Positions 35,496 to 44,194 of a stretch of 64,000 nt of DNA are shown here, piece after piece (positions within the stretch are counted from its first letter, which is position 1; every line of letters begins with the position of its first letter). The translations under genes were made by a program, and so were the position numbers. Source of the DNA: Streptomyces roseolus (GTDB lineage Bacteria > Actinomycetota > Actinomycetes > Streptomycetales > Streptomycetaceae); NCBI RefSeq assembly GCF_014649855.1, contig NZ_BMTV01000031.1, positions 1,312 through 65,311 of the forward strand, in the 5' to 3' direction. A model generated the notes under the pieces. The model saw only the letters and a program-made list of their open reading frames with translations, was not told the origin of the DNA and did no database searches.

Positions 35496-36266
35496 ATGAC
35501 GCTCACCATCGAGGCCCACAAGGCCGATCTGACAGCCGTCGTCGCCGGGGAACCGGACCCCCTCCTCTTCGCCACGGTCTCCGGCGCCCACCTGTACGGC
35601 TTCCCGTCCCGCGACTCCGACGTGGACCTGCGGGGCGTCCACCTGCTGCCCGCCGAGGCGCTGGTGGGACTCCGGGAGCCCGAGGAGACCCGGGACCGGA
35701 TGTGGACGCGGGACGGCGTCGAGATGGACCTCGTCACGCACGACCTGCGGAAGTTCGCCCGGCTGATGCTGCGCCGCAACGGCTATGTCCTGGAGCAGCT
35801 CACCTCGCCGCTGGTCGTGCACACCACCCCCGTCCACGCCGAGCTCGTCGCCCTGGTGCCGGGGGCGCTCACCACCCACCACGCCCACCACTACCGGGGC
35901 TTCGCGGCCACCCAGTGGCGGCTCTTCGAGAAGAGCGGCGAGCTCAAGCCGCTGCTCTACACCTACCGGGCGCTGCTCACCGGCATCCACCTCATGCGCT
36001 CCGGCGAGGTCCAGGCCCACCTGCCCACGCTCGTGGAGGAGGTGCCGGAGGCCCCGGCGAGGATCCCGGACCTGGTCGCCGCGAAGACGGCCGCCGAGCA
36101 CGGCGCCGCCGGGGTGGCGGCGGAGGGCGTACGGGCCGAGGTGGAGGCGCTGCACGGCGTGCTCGACGCGGCGCGGGCGGACTCGGGCCTCCCGGACGGC
36201 GTCCGCGCCGGGGACGCCCTCCACGACCTCGTCGTACGGGCCCGGCTACAGCTCCTGGAGGGCTGA
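35496..36266 (+). CDS. nucleotidyltransferase (COG3541-type), operon member
   Basis: This 256-residue protein has the minimal Pol-beta nucleotidyltransferase signature SGAHLYGFPSRDSDVDLRGVHLLP near residue 30 and a third acidic position in VEMDLVTHDLRKFARLML. The LEQLTSPLVVHTT segment is shared with the convergent paralogue at 36246-36950. A GGGAGG ribosome binding site precedes the ATG, 25 bp after the glycohydrolase stop. The substrate is unknown for the family. The gene overlaps the convergent paralogue by 21 bp. Confidence 0.82.
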   Translation: MTLTIEAHKADLTAVVAGEPDPLLFATVSGAHLYGFPSRDSDVDLRGVHLLPAEALVGLREPEETRDRMWTRDGVEMDLVTHDLRKFARLMLRRNGYVLEQLTSPLVVHTTPVHAELVALVPGALTTHHAHHYRGFAATQWRLFEKSGELKPLLYTYRALLTGIHLMRSGEVQAHLPTLVEEVPEAPARIPDLVAAKTAAEHGAAGVAAEGVRAEVEALHGVLDAARADSGLPDGVRAGDALHDLVVRARLQLLEG

Positions 36267-36950
36267 GGCGCGGCGGGCGCGGATCAGGAGGTCCTGCACG
36301 CGCGCGTGGTCGGGGGCGGGCGGCAGGGGGCTGGTGCCGAGGGCGGTGTCGGCCTCGTCCTGGAGGCGGTTCATCCAGGACTCCACCTCCGGCCACGGGA
36401 CCTCGCCGCGCTTGACGGCGAGCAGCCGCTCCCGGTCCGCGCCCACGTCGATCCGCAGCTCGCCCGTGCGCAGCAGGTCCCGGCAGCTGCCGAGCAGCCG
36501 CAGCAGGTGCATGGCGTGCTTCCAGCGCGGGTGGCCGTACTGGCGGACGTCCGCCTCCAGCTTGCGGCGCTGGCCGCCCGCGTACCGGACGAAGGTGGCG
36601 TGGGCCTGGCGGGAGAGGAAGGCGCCGCGCAGGTCGAGGAGCTCGCGGCCCCACTCGGTGGTGTGGACGACCAGGGGGGAGTGGAGGCACTCCAGGACGT
36701 TGGGGTTGTTGCGGAGGGCCAGCTCGCAGAAGCGTTCCAGCTCCCAGCTGAACTGCTCGGGGGCCGGGCCCTCCACATGCGCCGGGGGCTTGTCGAAGCG
36801 CCAGAAGAGCGGCGTCGGGGCGAGGTAGACGCCCCGGGTGTCGGTGTCGCTGTCCTCGGTCGCCAGGCCGAAGGCGCGCGAGCCCATCACGCAGGCGTAG
36901 ACGGTGTGCTCGCGCACCAGCGCCTCGGGGGTCATGTCCACGGCGGTCAT
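36246..36950 (-). CDS. nucleotidyltransferase (COG3541-type), convergent paralogue
   Basis: This 234-residue paralogue of the preceding gene has VYACVMGSRAFGLATEDSDTDTRGVYLAP, in which GSxAFG and the two Asp of DSDTD are the catalytic signature. It shares the phrase NPNVLECLHSPLVVHTTEWG (compare LEQLTSPLVVHTT). The helical C-terminal region (HPRWKHAMHLLRLLGSCRDLL) corresponds to HPxxxxHxxRLL in relatives. It overlaps the other copy tail to tail. A TAGCCT -10 lies 7 nt before the ATG, predicting a separate, leaderless transcript. Confidence 0.82.
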   Translation of the reverse strand: MTAVDMTPEALVREHTVYACVMGSRAFGLATEDSDTDTRGVYLAPTPLFWRFDKPPAHVEGPAPEQFSWELERFCELALRNNPNVLECLHSPLVVHTTEWGRELLDLRGAFLSRQAHATFVRYAGGQRRKLEADVRQYGHPRWKHAMHLLRLLGSCRDLLRTGELRIDVGADRERLLAVKRGEVPWPEVESWMNRLQDEADTALGTSPLPPAPDHARVQDLLIRARRASALQEL

Positions 36951-36960
36951 GGCGGTCAGG

Positions 36961-37461
36961 CTACGCGAGGGTGATCGTCTCCCCGGAGACGGTGATCTTC
37001 TCGGCGGGCAGCGGACGCGTCGCCGGGCCGGCCGTCACCGCGCCGTCGGTGATGCCGAACTTCGAGCCGTGGCAGGGGCAGTCGATCGTGCCGTCCGCGA
37101 CCTTGTTCACCGTGCAGCCCTGGTGGGTGCAGATCGCCGAGAACGCCTTGAACTCGCCCTCCTCGGGCTGCGTCACGACCACCTCGCGGTCCGCGAAGAC
37201 GGTACCGCCGCCCACCGGGATCTCCGAGGTGCTCGCCAGCGGGGTGCCGCCGGCCGTCGCCGAGACGGAGGGGGTGGTGCCGGTGGGCTCCGCCGGGGCC
37301 GGGGCGCTCGACTCCGTACCGCCGCCGTCGCCCGCGCCGTCCGAGCCGCAGCCGGTGGTCGTCGCCGCCGTCGCCGTGGTCAGGGCGGCGGCCGCGAGCA
37401 GGACCGCCCGGCGGGGTGCCGTCGGTGCCGCCGGTGTCGTCCGTGTAGTCCGTGAAGTCAT
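36961..37461 (-). CDS. Rieske (2Fe-2S) protein with N-terminal export signal
   Basis: This 166-residue protein has an N-terminal PRRAVLLAAAALTTATAATTTGCGS, a twin-Arg start with an Ala-rich core ending in a Gly-Cys that could be lipidated (Cys38), although the -3 position is not the usual Leu. A Ser/Thr/Pro/Gly linker follows. The Rieske domain has CTHQGC and CPCHGSKF, with the two Cys and two His that bind the cluster, and the closing PLPAEKITVSG. It resembles exported Rieske proteins of Streptomyces whose partners are unknown. A 10-bp gap separates it from the COG3541 gene on the same strand. Confidence 0.88.
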   Translation of the reverse strand: MTSRTTRTTPAAPTAPRRAVLLAAAALTTATAATTTGCGSDGAGDGGGTESSAPAPAEPTGTTPSVSATAGGTPLASTSEIPVGGGTVFADREVVVTQPEEGEFKAFSAICTHQGCTVNKVADGTIDCPCHGSKFGITDGAVTAGPATRPLPAEKITVSGETITLA

Positions 37462-37516
37462 GCGGCCCAGCTTCGCGCCGGCCGCGCCGCCGCTCCCGCA
37501 ACACGCCGGGCCCGGG

Positions 37517-37852
37517 CTACACCCACGGCACCAACTCCCTCGCACGGCCGTCCGCGTCCCGCAGCACCTCCAGGACGGCCGTCACCGCCGCCCGCTCGAC
37601 CGGCCCGTACACGTGCGGGAAGAGCCGGTCCTCCGAACCCTCCCAGCGGACCTCCCCGGCCAGCAGGGCCGGGTCGATCACCAGCACCAGGAGCGGGCCC
37701 GGGACGTCCCGGTAGTGGGCGTCGGCGATGGCGAGCGCCGCCTGCTCGTCCGGCGAGCAGTGCACGAAGCCCTCGGCGGCGAGCGACGGCGGGGCGTAGG
37801 GGACGGCGGGGTCCGCGGACCACTCGTCCAGTGGTACGACGTGGAGCAGCAT
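37517..37852 (-). CDS. DUF952 family protein
   Basis: This 111-residue single-domain protein matches DUF952: MLLHVVPLDEWSAD near the start, then SLAAEGFVHCSPDEQAALAIADAHYRD, LLVLVIDPALLAGEVRWE and LFPHVYGPVERAAVTAVLEV. The His-Cys of FVHCS and the FPHVYGP motif are diagnostic and may form the active site. The function is unknown. It lies 55 bp upstream of the Rieske gene on the same strand. Confidence 0.85.
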   Translation of the reverse strand: MLLHVVPLDEWSADPAVPYAPPSLAAEGFVHCSPDEQAALAIADAHYRDVPGPLLVLVIDPALLAGEVRWEGSEDRLFPHVYGPVERAAVTAVLEVLRDADGRARELVPWV

Positions 37853-37963
37853 CCGCCCTTTCTACCCCCTCGGCACCGGCGCCCGCACCGGGTGGCGGGA
37901 TCATCCGGTATGGGCGAGATTGAGGCGATCGGGGCTCTGTACCGGACGAAAGGCGGACCCACC

Positions 37964-38413
37964 ATGGCGGGCAACGATCTCGGCAGTCTCCTCGGCTCCC
38001 TGCTCGGCGGAGGCGGCGGACAGGGCGGAGGCGGCGGCGCCGGCGGCATCCTCGGCTCCCTGCTCGGCGCCCTCGCGGGCGGCGGTCGGGGGAGCGGGGG
38101 CGCGGCCGGCGGCGGCAATGGCCAGAACCCGCTCGGCGGACTGCTCGACATGCTCACCAGGTCCGGCCTCGCCGACCAGGCCCAGTCCTGGATCGGCACC
38201 GGCGAGAACAAGCCCGTCGACGGCGCCCAGATCGCCCGGGCGCTCCCCGACGAGACCCTCCAGAAGGTCGCCCGGGACGCCGGGGTCACCCCGCAGCAGG
38301 CCGCCGACGAGATCGCGCAGTCGCTGCCGCAGGCCGTCGACAAGCTGACGCCGGGCGGATCGCTGCCGCAGGGCGGGTCGCTGGAGGACATCATCCGGGC
38401 GCAGAAGCTCTGA
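37964..38413 (+). CDS. YidB family protein (DUF937)
   Basis: This 149-residue protein has a Gly/Leu-rich N-terminal half (GSLLGSLLGG, then GGILGSLLGALAGGG) and a C-terminal YidB region with DMLTRSGLADQAQSWIGTGENKPVDGAQIARALPDETLQKVARDAGVTPQQAADEIAQSLPQAVDKLTPGG. It matches the YidB/DUF937 family, of unknown function. ATG 37964 has an AAAGGCGG at a suitable distance; an in-frame ATG at 37910 would add 18 residues. Confidence 0.82.
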   Translation: MAGNDLGSLLGSLLGGGGGQGGGGGAGGILGSLLGALAGGGRGSGGAAGGGNGQNPLGGLLDMLTRSGLADQAQSWIGTGENKPVDGAQIARALPDETLQKVARDAGVTPQQAADEIAQSLPQAVDKLTPGGSLPQGGSLEDIIRAQKL

Positions 38414-38431
38414 CACCGCCGGCCGTCCGCG

Positions 38432-38464
38432 GCGCCCGCCCCGCGCGTCTCGCAGGGCGGGCGC
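38432..38464 (+). terminator. probable terminator after the yidB-type gene
   Basis: A perfect 10-bp GC stem (38432-38441 with 38455-38464) encloses a 13-nt loop, 18 bp after the stop. Confidence 0.5.
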
Positions 38465-38543
38465 ACGCGCGCGTGCCCTCCGCGGGCTGACTAGGCTGGC
38501 CCCTCACCGCCACCGCCCTGCCCCGCCCCAAGGACGTCCCCCC

Positions 38544-39632
38544 GTGAGAACAGCGCTCGTCATCGGAACCGGACTGATCGGCACCTCCGCCGCCCTCGCC
38601 CTCGCCGGCCGGGGCGTCACGGTCCACCTGCGGGACCACGACCCGGCGAGCGCCCGGACCGCCGCGGCGCTCGGAGCGGGCACCGACGCGGAGCCCGAGG
38701 GCCGGGTGGACCTCGCGATCGTCGCCGTACCGCCGGCGCACGTCGCCGCCACGCTCGCCGACGCCATGCGCGCCGGAGCGGCCCGCGGCTACCTCGACGT
38801 GGCCAGCGTCAAGGGCGGACCGCGCCGGGACCTGGAGGCGACCGGCCTCGACCTCGGCGCGTACATCGGGAGCCACCCCATGTCCGGCAAGGAGCGGTCC
38901 GGCCCGCTGGCGGGCGCCGCCGACCTCTTCGAGGGCCGGCCATGGGTCCTCACGCCGACCCGGGACACCGACACCGAGGTGCTCAACCTCGCGCTGGAAC
39001 TCGTCGCGCTCTGCGGCGCCGTGCCCGTCGTCATGGACGCCGACGCCCACGACCGGGCGGTCGCCCTCGTCTCCCACACCCCGCAGCTCGTCTCCTCGAT
39101 GGTCGCGGCGCGCCTGGAGGAGGCGGAGGAGTCGGCCGTACGGCTCTGCGGGCAGGGGATACGGGACGTCACGAGGATCGCCGCGTCGGACCCGCGCATG
39201 TGGCTGGAGATCCTCGCCGCCAACCCCGGACCGGTCGCCGACGTCCTCGCCGGGGTCGCGGCGGACCTCGACGAGACGGTACGGGCGCTGCGGGCCCTGC
39301 AGTCCCCGGACGAGGAGGAGCGGCGGGGCGGGGCGGCCGGGGTCGAGGACGTGCTGCGGCGCGGGAACGCGGGGCGGGCGCGGGTGCCCGGCAAGCACGG
39401 CGCGGCCCCCACGGCCTACGAGACCGTCGCGGTGCTCATCAGCGACCGGCCGGGGGAGCTGGCCCGGATCTTCGCGGACGCCGGGCGGGCGGGGGTCAAC
39501 ATCGAGGACGTGCGCATCGAGCACGCGACGGGGCAGCAGGCGGGCCTGGTCCAGCTCATGGTCGACCCCAAGGCCGCCCCCGCCCTCTCCCACTCCCTCC
39601 AGTCCCAGGGCTGGTCCCTCCGCACCCCCTGA
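38544..39632 (+). CDS. tyrA: prephenate dehydrogenase
   Basis: This 362-residue enzyme catalyses oxidative decarboxylation of prephenate in tyrosine synthesis. The NAD-binding motif is VIGTGLIGTSAALALAGRG at the N-terminus. The catalytic region contains GSHPMSGKERSGP and the conserved SHTPQLVSSMVAA. A C-terminal ACT-type domain, starting ETVAVLISDRPGELARIFADAGRAGVNIEDVRIEH, probably mediates feedback by aromatic amino acids. A TAGGCT -10 element lies about 45 bp upstream of the GTG start. Confidence 0.94.
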   Translation: MRTALVIGTGLIGTSAALALAGRGVTVHLRDHDPASARTAAALGAGTDAEPEGRVDLAIVAVPPAHVAATLADAMRAGAARGYLDVASVKGGPRRDLEATGLDLGAYIGSHPMSGKERSGPLAGAADLFEGRPWVLTPTRDTDTEVLNLALELVALCGAVPVVMDADAHDRAVALVSHTPQLVSSMVAARLEEAEESAVRLCGQGIRDVTRIAASDPRMWLEILAANPGPVADVLAGVAADLDETVRALRALQSPDEEERRGGAAGVEDVLRRGNAGRARVPGKHGAAPTAYETVAVLISDRPGELARIFADAGRAGVNIEDVRIEHATGQQAGLVQLMVDPKAAPALSHSLQSQGWSLRTP

Positions 39633-39757
39633 CCGGTCGCCGCCGGCCCTGTGGGTGGCGCCACAGGGACGGGGCATGGGCGGGTTCGGGGACTCGGTAA
39701 CCTTGTAGGGGTCCGGGCTGTCGCCGGGGCCCCGCCCACCCAGGAAGGTCACCCACC

Positions 39758-40432
39758 GTGGAATCCGTGATCGTCGCCATCGACGGCCCCTCCGGCACGG
39801 GCAAGTCGAGCACCTCGAAGGCGGTCGCCGCCAAGCTGGGTCTCGACTACCTGGACACCGGCGCCCAGTACCGGGCGATCACCTGGTGGATGATCGGCAA
39901 CGGGATCGACGTGGACGACGCCGACGCCGTGGCGAACGCCGCCGGCAAGCCCGTCATCGTCTCCGGCACGGACCCGTCCCGCCCCACGATCACCGTGGAC
40001 GGCGTCGACGCCGCGGGACCGATCCGCACGGAGGAGGTCACCTCCCGGGTCAGCGCGGTCAGCGCCGTCCCCGAGGTCCGCGCGCTCATCACCGATCTCC
40101 AGCGTCGCATCGCCCGCGAGGCCGAGCGCGGCATCGTCGTCGAGGGCCGGGACATCGGCACCACCGTCCTCCCCGACGCCGACCTCAAGATCTTCCTCAC
40201 CGCCTCGCCCGAGGCCCGCGCCGCCCGCCGCTCCGGCGAGCTGAAGGGCGCCGACGTGCGGGCCACCCAGGAGGCCCTGGTCAAGCGGGACGCGGCGGAC
40301 TCCAGCCGCAAGACCTCCCCGCTCGCCAAGGCCGACGACGCCGTCGAGGTGGACACCACCGAGCTCACCCTCGACCAGGTCATCGAGTGCGTCGTCACCC
40401 TGGTGGAGGAGAAGAGGACGGCCGTCAAGTGA
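39758..40432 (+). CDS. cmk: (d)CMP kinase
   Basis: This 224-residue enzyme phosphorylates CMP and dCMP. It begins VIVAIDGPSGTGKSSTSKAVAAKLGLDYLDTGAQYRAITW (P-loop and the NMP-binding DTGAxYR) and contains VVEGRDIGTTVLPDADLKIFLTASPEARAARR and KRDAADSSRKTSPLAKADDAVEVDTTELT, all characteristic of cytidylate kinase. The GTG start has an AGGAAGG ribosome binding site. Its stop overlaps the GTG of the acyltransferase (GTGA), and der follows, a common actinobacterial order. Confidence 0.95.
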   Translation: MESVIVAIDGPSGTGKSSTSKAVAAKLGLDYLDTGAQYRAITWWMIGNGIDVDDADAVANAAGKPVIVSGTDPSRPTITVDGVDAAGPIRTEEVTSRVSAVSAVPEVRALITDLQRRIAREAERGIVVEGRDIGTTVLPDADLKIFLTASPEARAARRSGELKGADVRATQEALVKRDAADSSRKTSPLAKADDAVEVDTTELTLDQVIECVVTLVEEKRTAVK

Positions 40433-41073
40433 CCCAGCCGTCCGCGAAGGGCGCCGCGGTCGGCCGCCGCATAGGCATCGGGCTGATGTACGGCTTCTGG
40501 AAGCCGCGCGTCCTCGGCGCCTGGCGGGTGCCGGCCACCGGGCCCGTCATCCTGGCCGTCAACCACGCGCACAACATCGACGGCCCCATGCTCATGGGCA
40601 CCGCCCCGCGCCCCGTGCACTTCCTCATCAAGAAGGAGGCGTTCGTCGGGCCGCTGGGCAGCTTCCTGGAGGGCATCGGCCAGCTCAAGGTCGACCGCGA
40701 CTCCACCGATCGCACGGCGATCGGGAACGCGCTGGGCGTGCTGGAGCAGGGCGGCGTCCTCGGGATCTTCCCCGAGGGCACCCGCGGCGAGGGCGACTTC
40801 GCCTCGCTCCGCGCCGGCCTCGCCTACTTCGCCGTCCGCAGCGGCGCCCCGATCGTGCCGGTCGCGGTCCTCGGCAGCACCGAGCGGCCCGGACGGCTCG
40901 TCAAGGGGCTGCCGGCCCTCCGCAGCAGGGTGGACGTCGTCTTCGGGGAGGCCTTCGAGGCCGGCGACGGCAGCGGGCGGCGTACCCGCAAGGCGCTCGA
41001 CCAGGCCACGCTCCGCATCCAGGAGCACCTCACCGGCCATCTGAAAAACGCCAGGCGCCTCACCGGGCGCTGA
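40429..41073 (+). CDS. 1-acyl-glycerol-3-phosphate acyltransferase (PlsC family)
   Basis: This 214-residue protein has the four PlsC blocks: NHAHNIDGPM (the HX4D catalytic motif), FLIKKEAFVGPLGSFLEG, FPEGTRGEGDF and APIVPVAVLGS. It transfers acyl groups to lysophosphatidate or a related acceptor at the membrane. The frame is long and open upstream, inside cmk, but the GTG overlapping the cmk stop is the coupled start. Confidence 0.9.
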   Translation: MTQPSAKGAAVGRRIGIGLMYGFWKPRVLGAWRVPATGPVILAVNHAHNIDGPMLMGTAPRPVHFLIKKEAFVGPLGSFLEGIGQLKVDRDSTDRTAIGNALGVLEQGGVLGIFPEGTRGEGDFASLRAGLAYFAVRSGAPIVPVAVLGSTERPGRLVKGLPALRSRVDVVFGEAFEAGDGSGRRTRKALDQATLRIQEHLTGHLKNARRLTGR

Positions 41074-41149
41074 GCCACACTCTCAGTAGTGGGCCCCACG
41101 GCTCCGGCCGCCGGGACCACCGACCACGAATGATCAAGGAACGGACTTC

Positions 41150-42598
41150 ATGAACGACCAGCACGACCACGGGGCACTTGGCGACGCCGAGTACGCGGAG
41201 TTCATGGAGCTCGCCGCGGAAGAGGGCTTCGACGTCGAGGACGTCGAGGAGGCGATCGAGGAGGCCGGCCACGGCCCGCTCCCCGTCCTCGCCGTCGTCG
41301 GCCGTCCGAACGTCGGCAAGTCGACCCTGGTGAACCGCATCATCGGCCGCCGCGAGGCGGTCGTCGAGGACAAGCCGGGCGTCACCCGCGACCGCGTCAC
41401 CTACGAGGCCGAGTGGGCCGGCCGCCGCTTCAAGGTCGTCGACACCGGCGGCTGGGAGCAGGACGTCCTCGGCATCGACGCCTCCGTCGCCACCCAGGCC
41501 GAGTACGCCATCGAGGCCGCCGACGCCTGCCTCTTCGTCGTCGACGCCACCGTCGGCGCCACCGACACCGACGAGGCCGTCGTCAGGCTGCTCCGCCGCG
41601 CCGGCAAGCCGGTCGTCCTGGCGGCCAACAAGGTCGACGGCCAGTCCGGCGAGGCCGACGCGGCCATGCTGTGGTCCCTCGGCCTCGGCGAGCCGTTCCC
41701 GGTCTCCTCGCTGCACGGCCGGGGCACCGGCGACCTCCTCGACGAGGTGCTGCGGAAGCTGCCCGAGGCCCCCGAGCAGACCTTCGGCAAGGCGATCGGC
41801 GGCCCCCGCCGCATCGCCCTCATCGGCCGCCCCAACGTCGGCAAGTCCTCCCTCCTCAACAAGGTGGCGGGCGAGGACCGCGTGGTCGTCAACGAGCTGG
41901 CCGGCACCACCCGCGACCCGGTCGACGAGCTGATCGAGCTCGGCGGCACGACGTGGAAGTTCGTCGACACCGCCGGCATCCGCAAGAAGGTCCACCTCCA
42001 GGCCGGCGCCGACTACTACGCCTCCCTCCGCACGGCCGCCGCCGTGGAGAAGGCCGAGGTGGCGGTCATCCTCATCGACACCACCGACCAGATCTCGGTG
42101 CAGGACCAGCGGATCATCACGATGGCCGTCGAGTCCGGCCGCGCCATCGTCATCGCGTACAACAAGTGGGACGAGCTCGACGAGGAGCGCCGTTACTACC
42201 TGGAGCGCGAGATCGAGACCGAGATGCAGCAGGTCTCCTGGGCGCCCCGGGTCAACGTCTCCGCCAAGACCGGCCGCCACATGGAGAAGCTGGTCCCGGC
42301 GATCGAGACCGCCCTCGCCGGCTGGGAGACCCGCGTTCCCACCGGCCGGCTCAACGCCTTCCTCGGCGAGCTGGTCGCGGCCCACCCGCACCCGGTCCGC
42401 GGCGGCAAGCAGCCCCGCATCCTCTTCGGCACCCAGGCCGGCACCAAGCCCCCGCGCTTCGTGCTCTTCGCCTCCGGCTTCCTCGAGGCCGGCTACCGCC
42501 GCTTCATCGAGCGCCGGCTGCGCGAGGAGTTCGGTTTCGAGGGCACCCCGATCCACATCTCGGTCCGCGTGCGCGAGAAGCGCGGCAAGAAGAAGTAA
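41150..42598 (+). CDS. der: ribosome biogenesis GTPase Der
   Basis: This 482-residue protein contains two tandem G domains, the defining feature of Der (EngA). The first has VVGRPNVGKSTLVN, DTGG and NKVDG; the second has LIGRPNVGKSSLLNKV, DTAGIRKK and YNKWDE. The C-terminal KH-like domain ends RFIERRLREEFGFEGTPIHISVRVREKRGKKK. An acidic N-terminal extension of about 40 residues is typical of actinobacteria. It acts in 50S subunit maturation. An AAGGAACG precedes the ATG and a very long terminator follows. Confidence 0.96.
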   Translation: MNDQHDHGALGDAEYAEFMELAAEEGFDVEDVEEAIEEAGHGPLPVLAVVGRPNVGKSTLVNRIIGRREAVVEDKPGVTRDRVTYEAEWAGRRFKVVDTGGWEQDVLGIDASVATQAEYAIEAADACLFVVDATVGATDTDEAVVRLLRRAGKPVVLAANKVDGQSGEADAAMLWSLGLGEPFPVSSLHGRGTGDLLDEVLRKLPEAPEQTFGKAIGGPRRIALIGRPNVGKSSLLNKVAGEDRVVVNELAGTTRDPVDELIELGGTTWKFVDTAGIRKKVHLQAGADYYASLRTAAAVEKAEVAVILIDTTDQISVQDQRIITMAVESGRAIVIAYNKWDELDEERRYYLEREIETEMQQVSWAPRVNVSAKTGRHMEKLVPAIETALAGWETRVPTGRLNAFLGELVAAHPHPVRGGKQPRILFGTQAGTKPPRFVLFASGFLEAGYRRFIERRLREEFGFEGTPIHISVRVREKRGKKK

Positions 42599-42612
42599 CC
42601 CGCGCCGTGAGC

Positions 42613-42665
42613 ACGGCCGAGGGCCGGAGACGTACCGTACGCGTACGTCTCCGGCCCTCGGCCGT
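42613..42665. terminator. terminator after der with a 23-bp perfect stem
   Basis: The arms 42613-42635 and 42643-42665 pair without mismatch over 23 bp around a 7-nt loop. This is among the longest hairpins in the window and lies between the convergent der and the gene ending at 42687. Confidence 0.88.
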
Positions 42666-42686
42666 TCCTCGTTCTCCCGACCGCGC

Positions 42687-43154
42687 TCAGAAGCCGCGGC
42701 GGGGCCCCGGCGGCAGCGCCGCTTGCGGGGGGTGGTGCTGGGGGGTCGACCAGGCCGGCGGGTACGCCGCGCGGTGCTGGCCCTGGACCCCCGTGAGGCC
42801 GGTGAACCCCGACAGGCCCGTGCTCATCGCCGTGCCGAAGGCCCGGAACGCCAGCTCCTCCTCGCCGCTGCGGTCACCCGGAAGCGTGCGGAACGACCGG
42901 CGGTACTCCGAGTACAGGGCGTCGAAGATGGGCGTCGCCGAGTACCCGGCCGGAACTTCCTGCGCCGGGCGCATGCCGGGGATCGGACTCGGATGCGGTG
43001 GGGGGAAAGGGTCGTATGCGTGCACGTAGGTGCCAACGACCCCGCCGCCCGTCGGATGCGGGCGGCTCTCCGAAAGAGGGGCCCGCCGGGGGCGGGGCAC
43101 GGTCGGGATCCCCGGCCCGCGCACCGGCCCTCTCCCCGGACGCCCGTCGGCCAT
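42687..43154 (-). CDS. proline-rich conserved hypothetical protein
   Basis: This 155-residue protein has Pro/Arg/Gly-rich ends and a central structured patch: SATPIFDALYSEYRRSFRTLPGDRSGEEELAFRAFGTAM. It resembles small Streptomyces proteins with a conserved IFDALYSEYRRxFRALPGDR motif and no known function. Its ATG overlaps the stop of the upstream gene (TGATG), which signals translational coupling and supports the start. No domain of known function is recognised. Confidence 0.72.
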   Translation of the reverse strand: MADGRPGRGPVRGPGIPTVPRPRRAPLSESRPHPTGGGVVGTYVHAYDPFPPPHPSPIPGMRPAQEVPAGYSATPIFDALYSEYRRSFRTLPGDRSGEEELAFRAFGTAMSTGLSGFTGLTGVQGQHRAAYPPAWSTPQHHPPQAALPPGPRRGF

Positions 43155-43936
43155 CAGGTCCCGGCCAGCGGCATCGCGGCGGCGACCAGGCGCCCGTTGG
43201 CCGCGGCCTTCTCCAGGGCGTCCCGGAGCAGGTCCTCGCGCGGCTGCTGGCCGATGGAGCCGACCGGCGCGGCGAAGACGAGCACCGTGTGCGACTTGTT
43301 GGCCGCCGCGCGCCAGCCCTCGGTGACCTGGAGCGGCTGGTGCGCCTGCCACCAGGCGGACTGGCCGGCGCCGCCCGGGCCGGGCTGGAGCACCGAGTGC
43401 AGCTGGCCCATGGCGACCAGGACCGACCAGCCGGGCAGCGCGGCCGGCTTGGTGTTCAGGTCCTCGACGGGGTGGAAGCCCTGCTCGGAGAGGAGCGACA
43501 GGAACTCGTCGGTGAGCCCGCCGGAACCGGGCCGGGCCACCGGCGCGGTCGGCTCCACGACCAGCGCCGGGTGCAGCTCGCCGTCGATCAGGACGAGGCC
43601 GCTGGTGACGCCGAGCACGGCCTGCTCGGGGTGGGCCGCGGAGAGGGCGTCGGCGGCGTCGGCGGCCGTGATGGAGGCGACGGCGCCTTGGAGCTGGTCC
43701 TCGGCGACCTGGACCACCTGCGACGGGATGCAGCTGGCGTGGGCGAACGCCAGGACCGCGGTCTCCTCGCCGACGAACAGCACCGTGGAGGTGCGCTCCT
43801 GCTCGGAGTCGCCCGGCGTGCGGCAGGAGGTGCAGTCGTAGCTGCCCGGGGCGTTGTCGCCGGCGAGCAGCCGGTCGGCTTCTTCGTCGCCGATCTCGGC
43901 GCGTACGTCCTCGCTGACGTCGAGCATGCGCGGCAC
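43154..43936 (-). CDS. hypothetical protein with CxxC motif
   Basis: This 260-residue protein opens MPRMLDVSEDVRAEIGDEEADRLLAG, followed by a CTSC pair (residues about 35-38), SSTVLFVGEETAVLAFAHASCIPSQ-like strands and a two-domain alpha/beta body. The C-terminal LVFAAPVGSIGQQPREDLLRDALEKAAANGRLVAAAMPLAG may form a helix-strand pair. The CxxC plus a third Cys (ASC) could bind zinc. No named family is identified. The GTG start has an AGGGAG about 6 nt upstream, and the gene is coupled to the next. Confidence 0.75.
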   Translation of the reverse strand: MPRMLDVSEDVRAEIGDEEADRLLAGDNAPGSYDCTSCRTPGDSEQERTSTVLFVGEETAVLAFAHASCIPSQVVQVAEDQLQGAVASITAADAADALSAAHPEQAVLGVTSGLVLIDGELHPALVVEPTAPVARPGSGGLTDEFLSLLSEQGFHPVEDLNTKPAALPGWSVLVAMGQLHSVLQPGPGGAGQSAWWQAHQPLQVTEGWRAAANKSHTVLVFAAPVGSIGQQPREDLLRDALEKAAANGRLVAAAMPLAGT

Positions 43937-44194
43937 GGAGGGCTCCCTGGATTCGGTACGGACGGACCCCGGGCCTTTCCCGGGCGTCTCATGCCGAGTT
44001 CAACGGGTCAGGCGCGGGCGGGGTCACGCGCGGAAGGGAGACAAGTTGCCGCCGGCGCGTGCGGACGCCCCCCGGAACGGCCGCCGCCGGGCCCCCGGAG
44101 GGGGCGGCCTCGGGGGCCGGCGGGGGTGACTCCGACCGGGTGGGAAGTGAACGGTGTTCCGCGCGGCACGGGCACGGGGCCCGGGCGGCCGACC

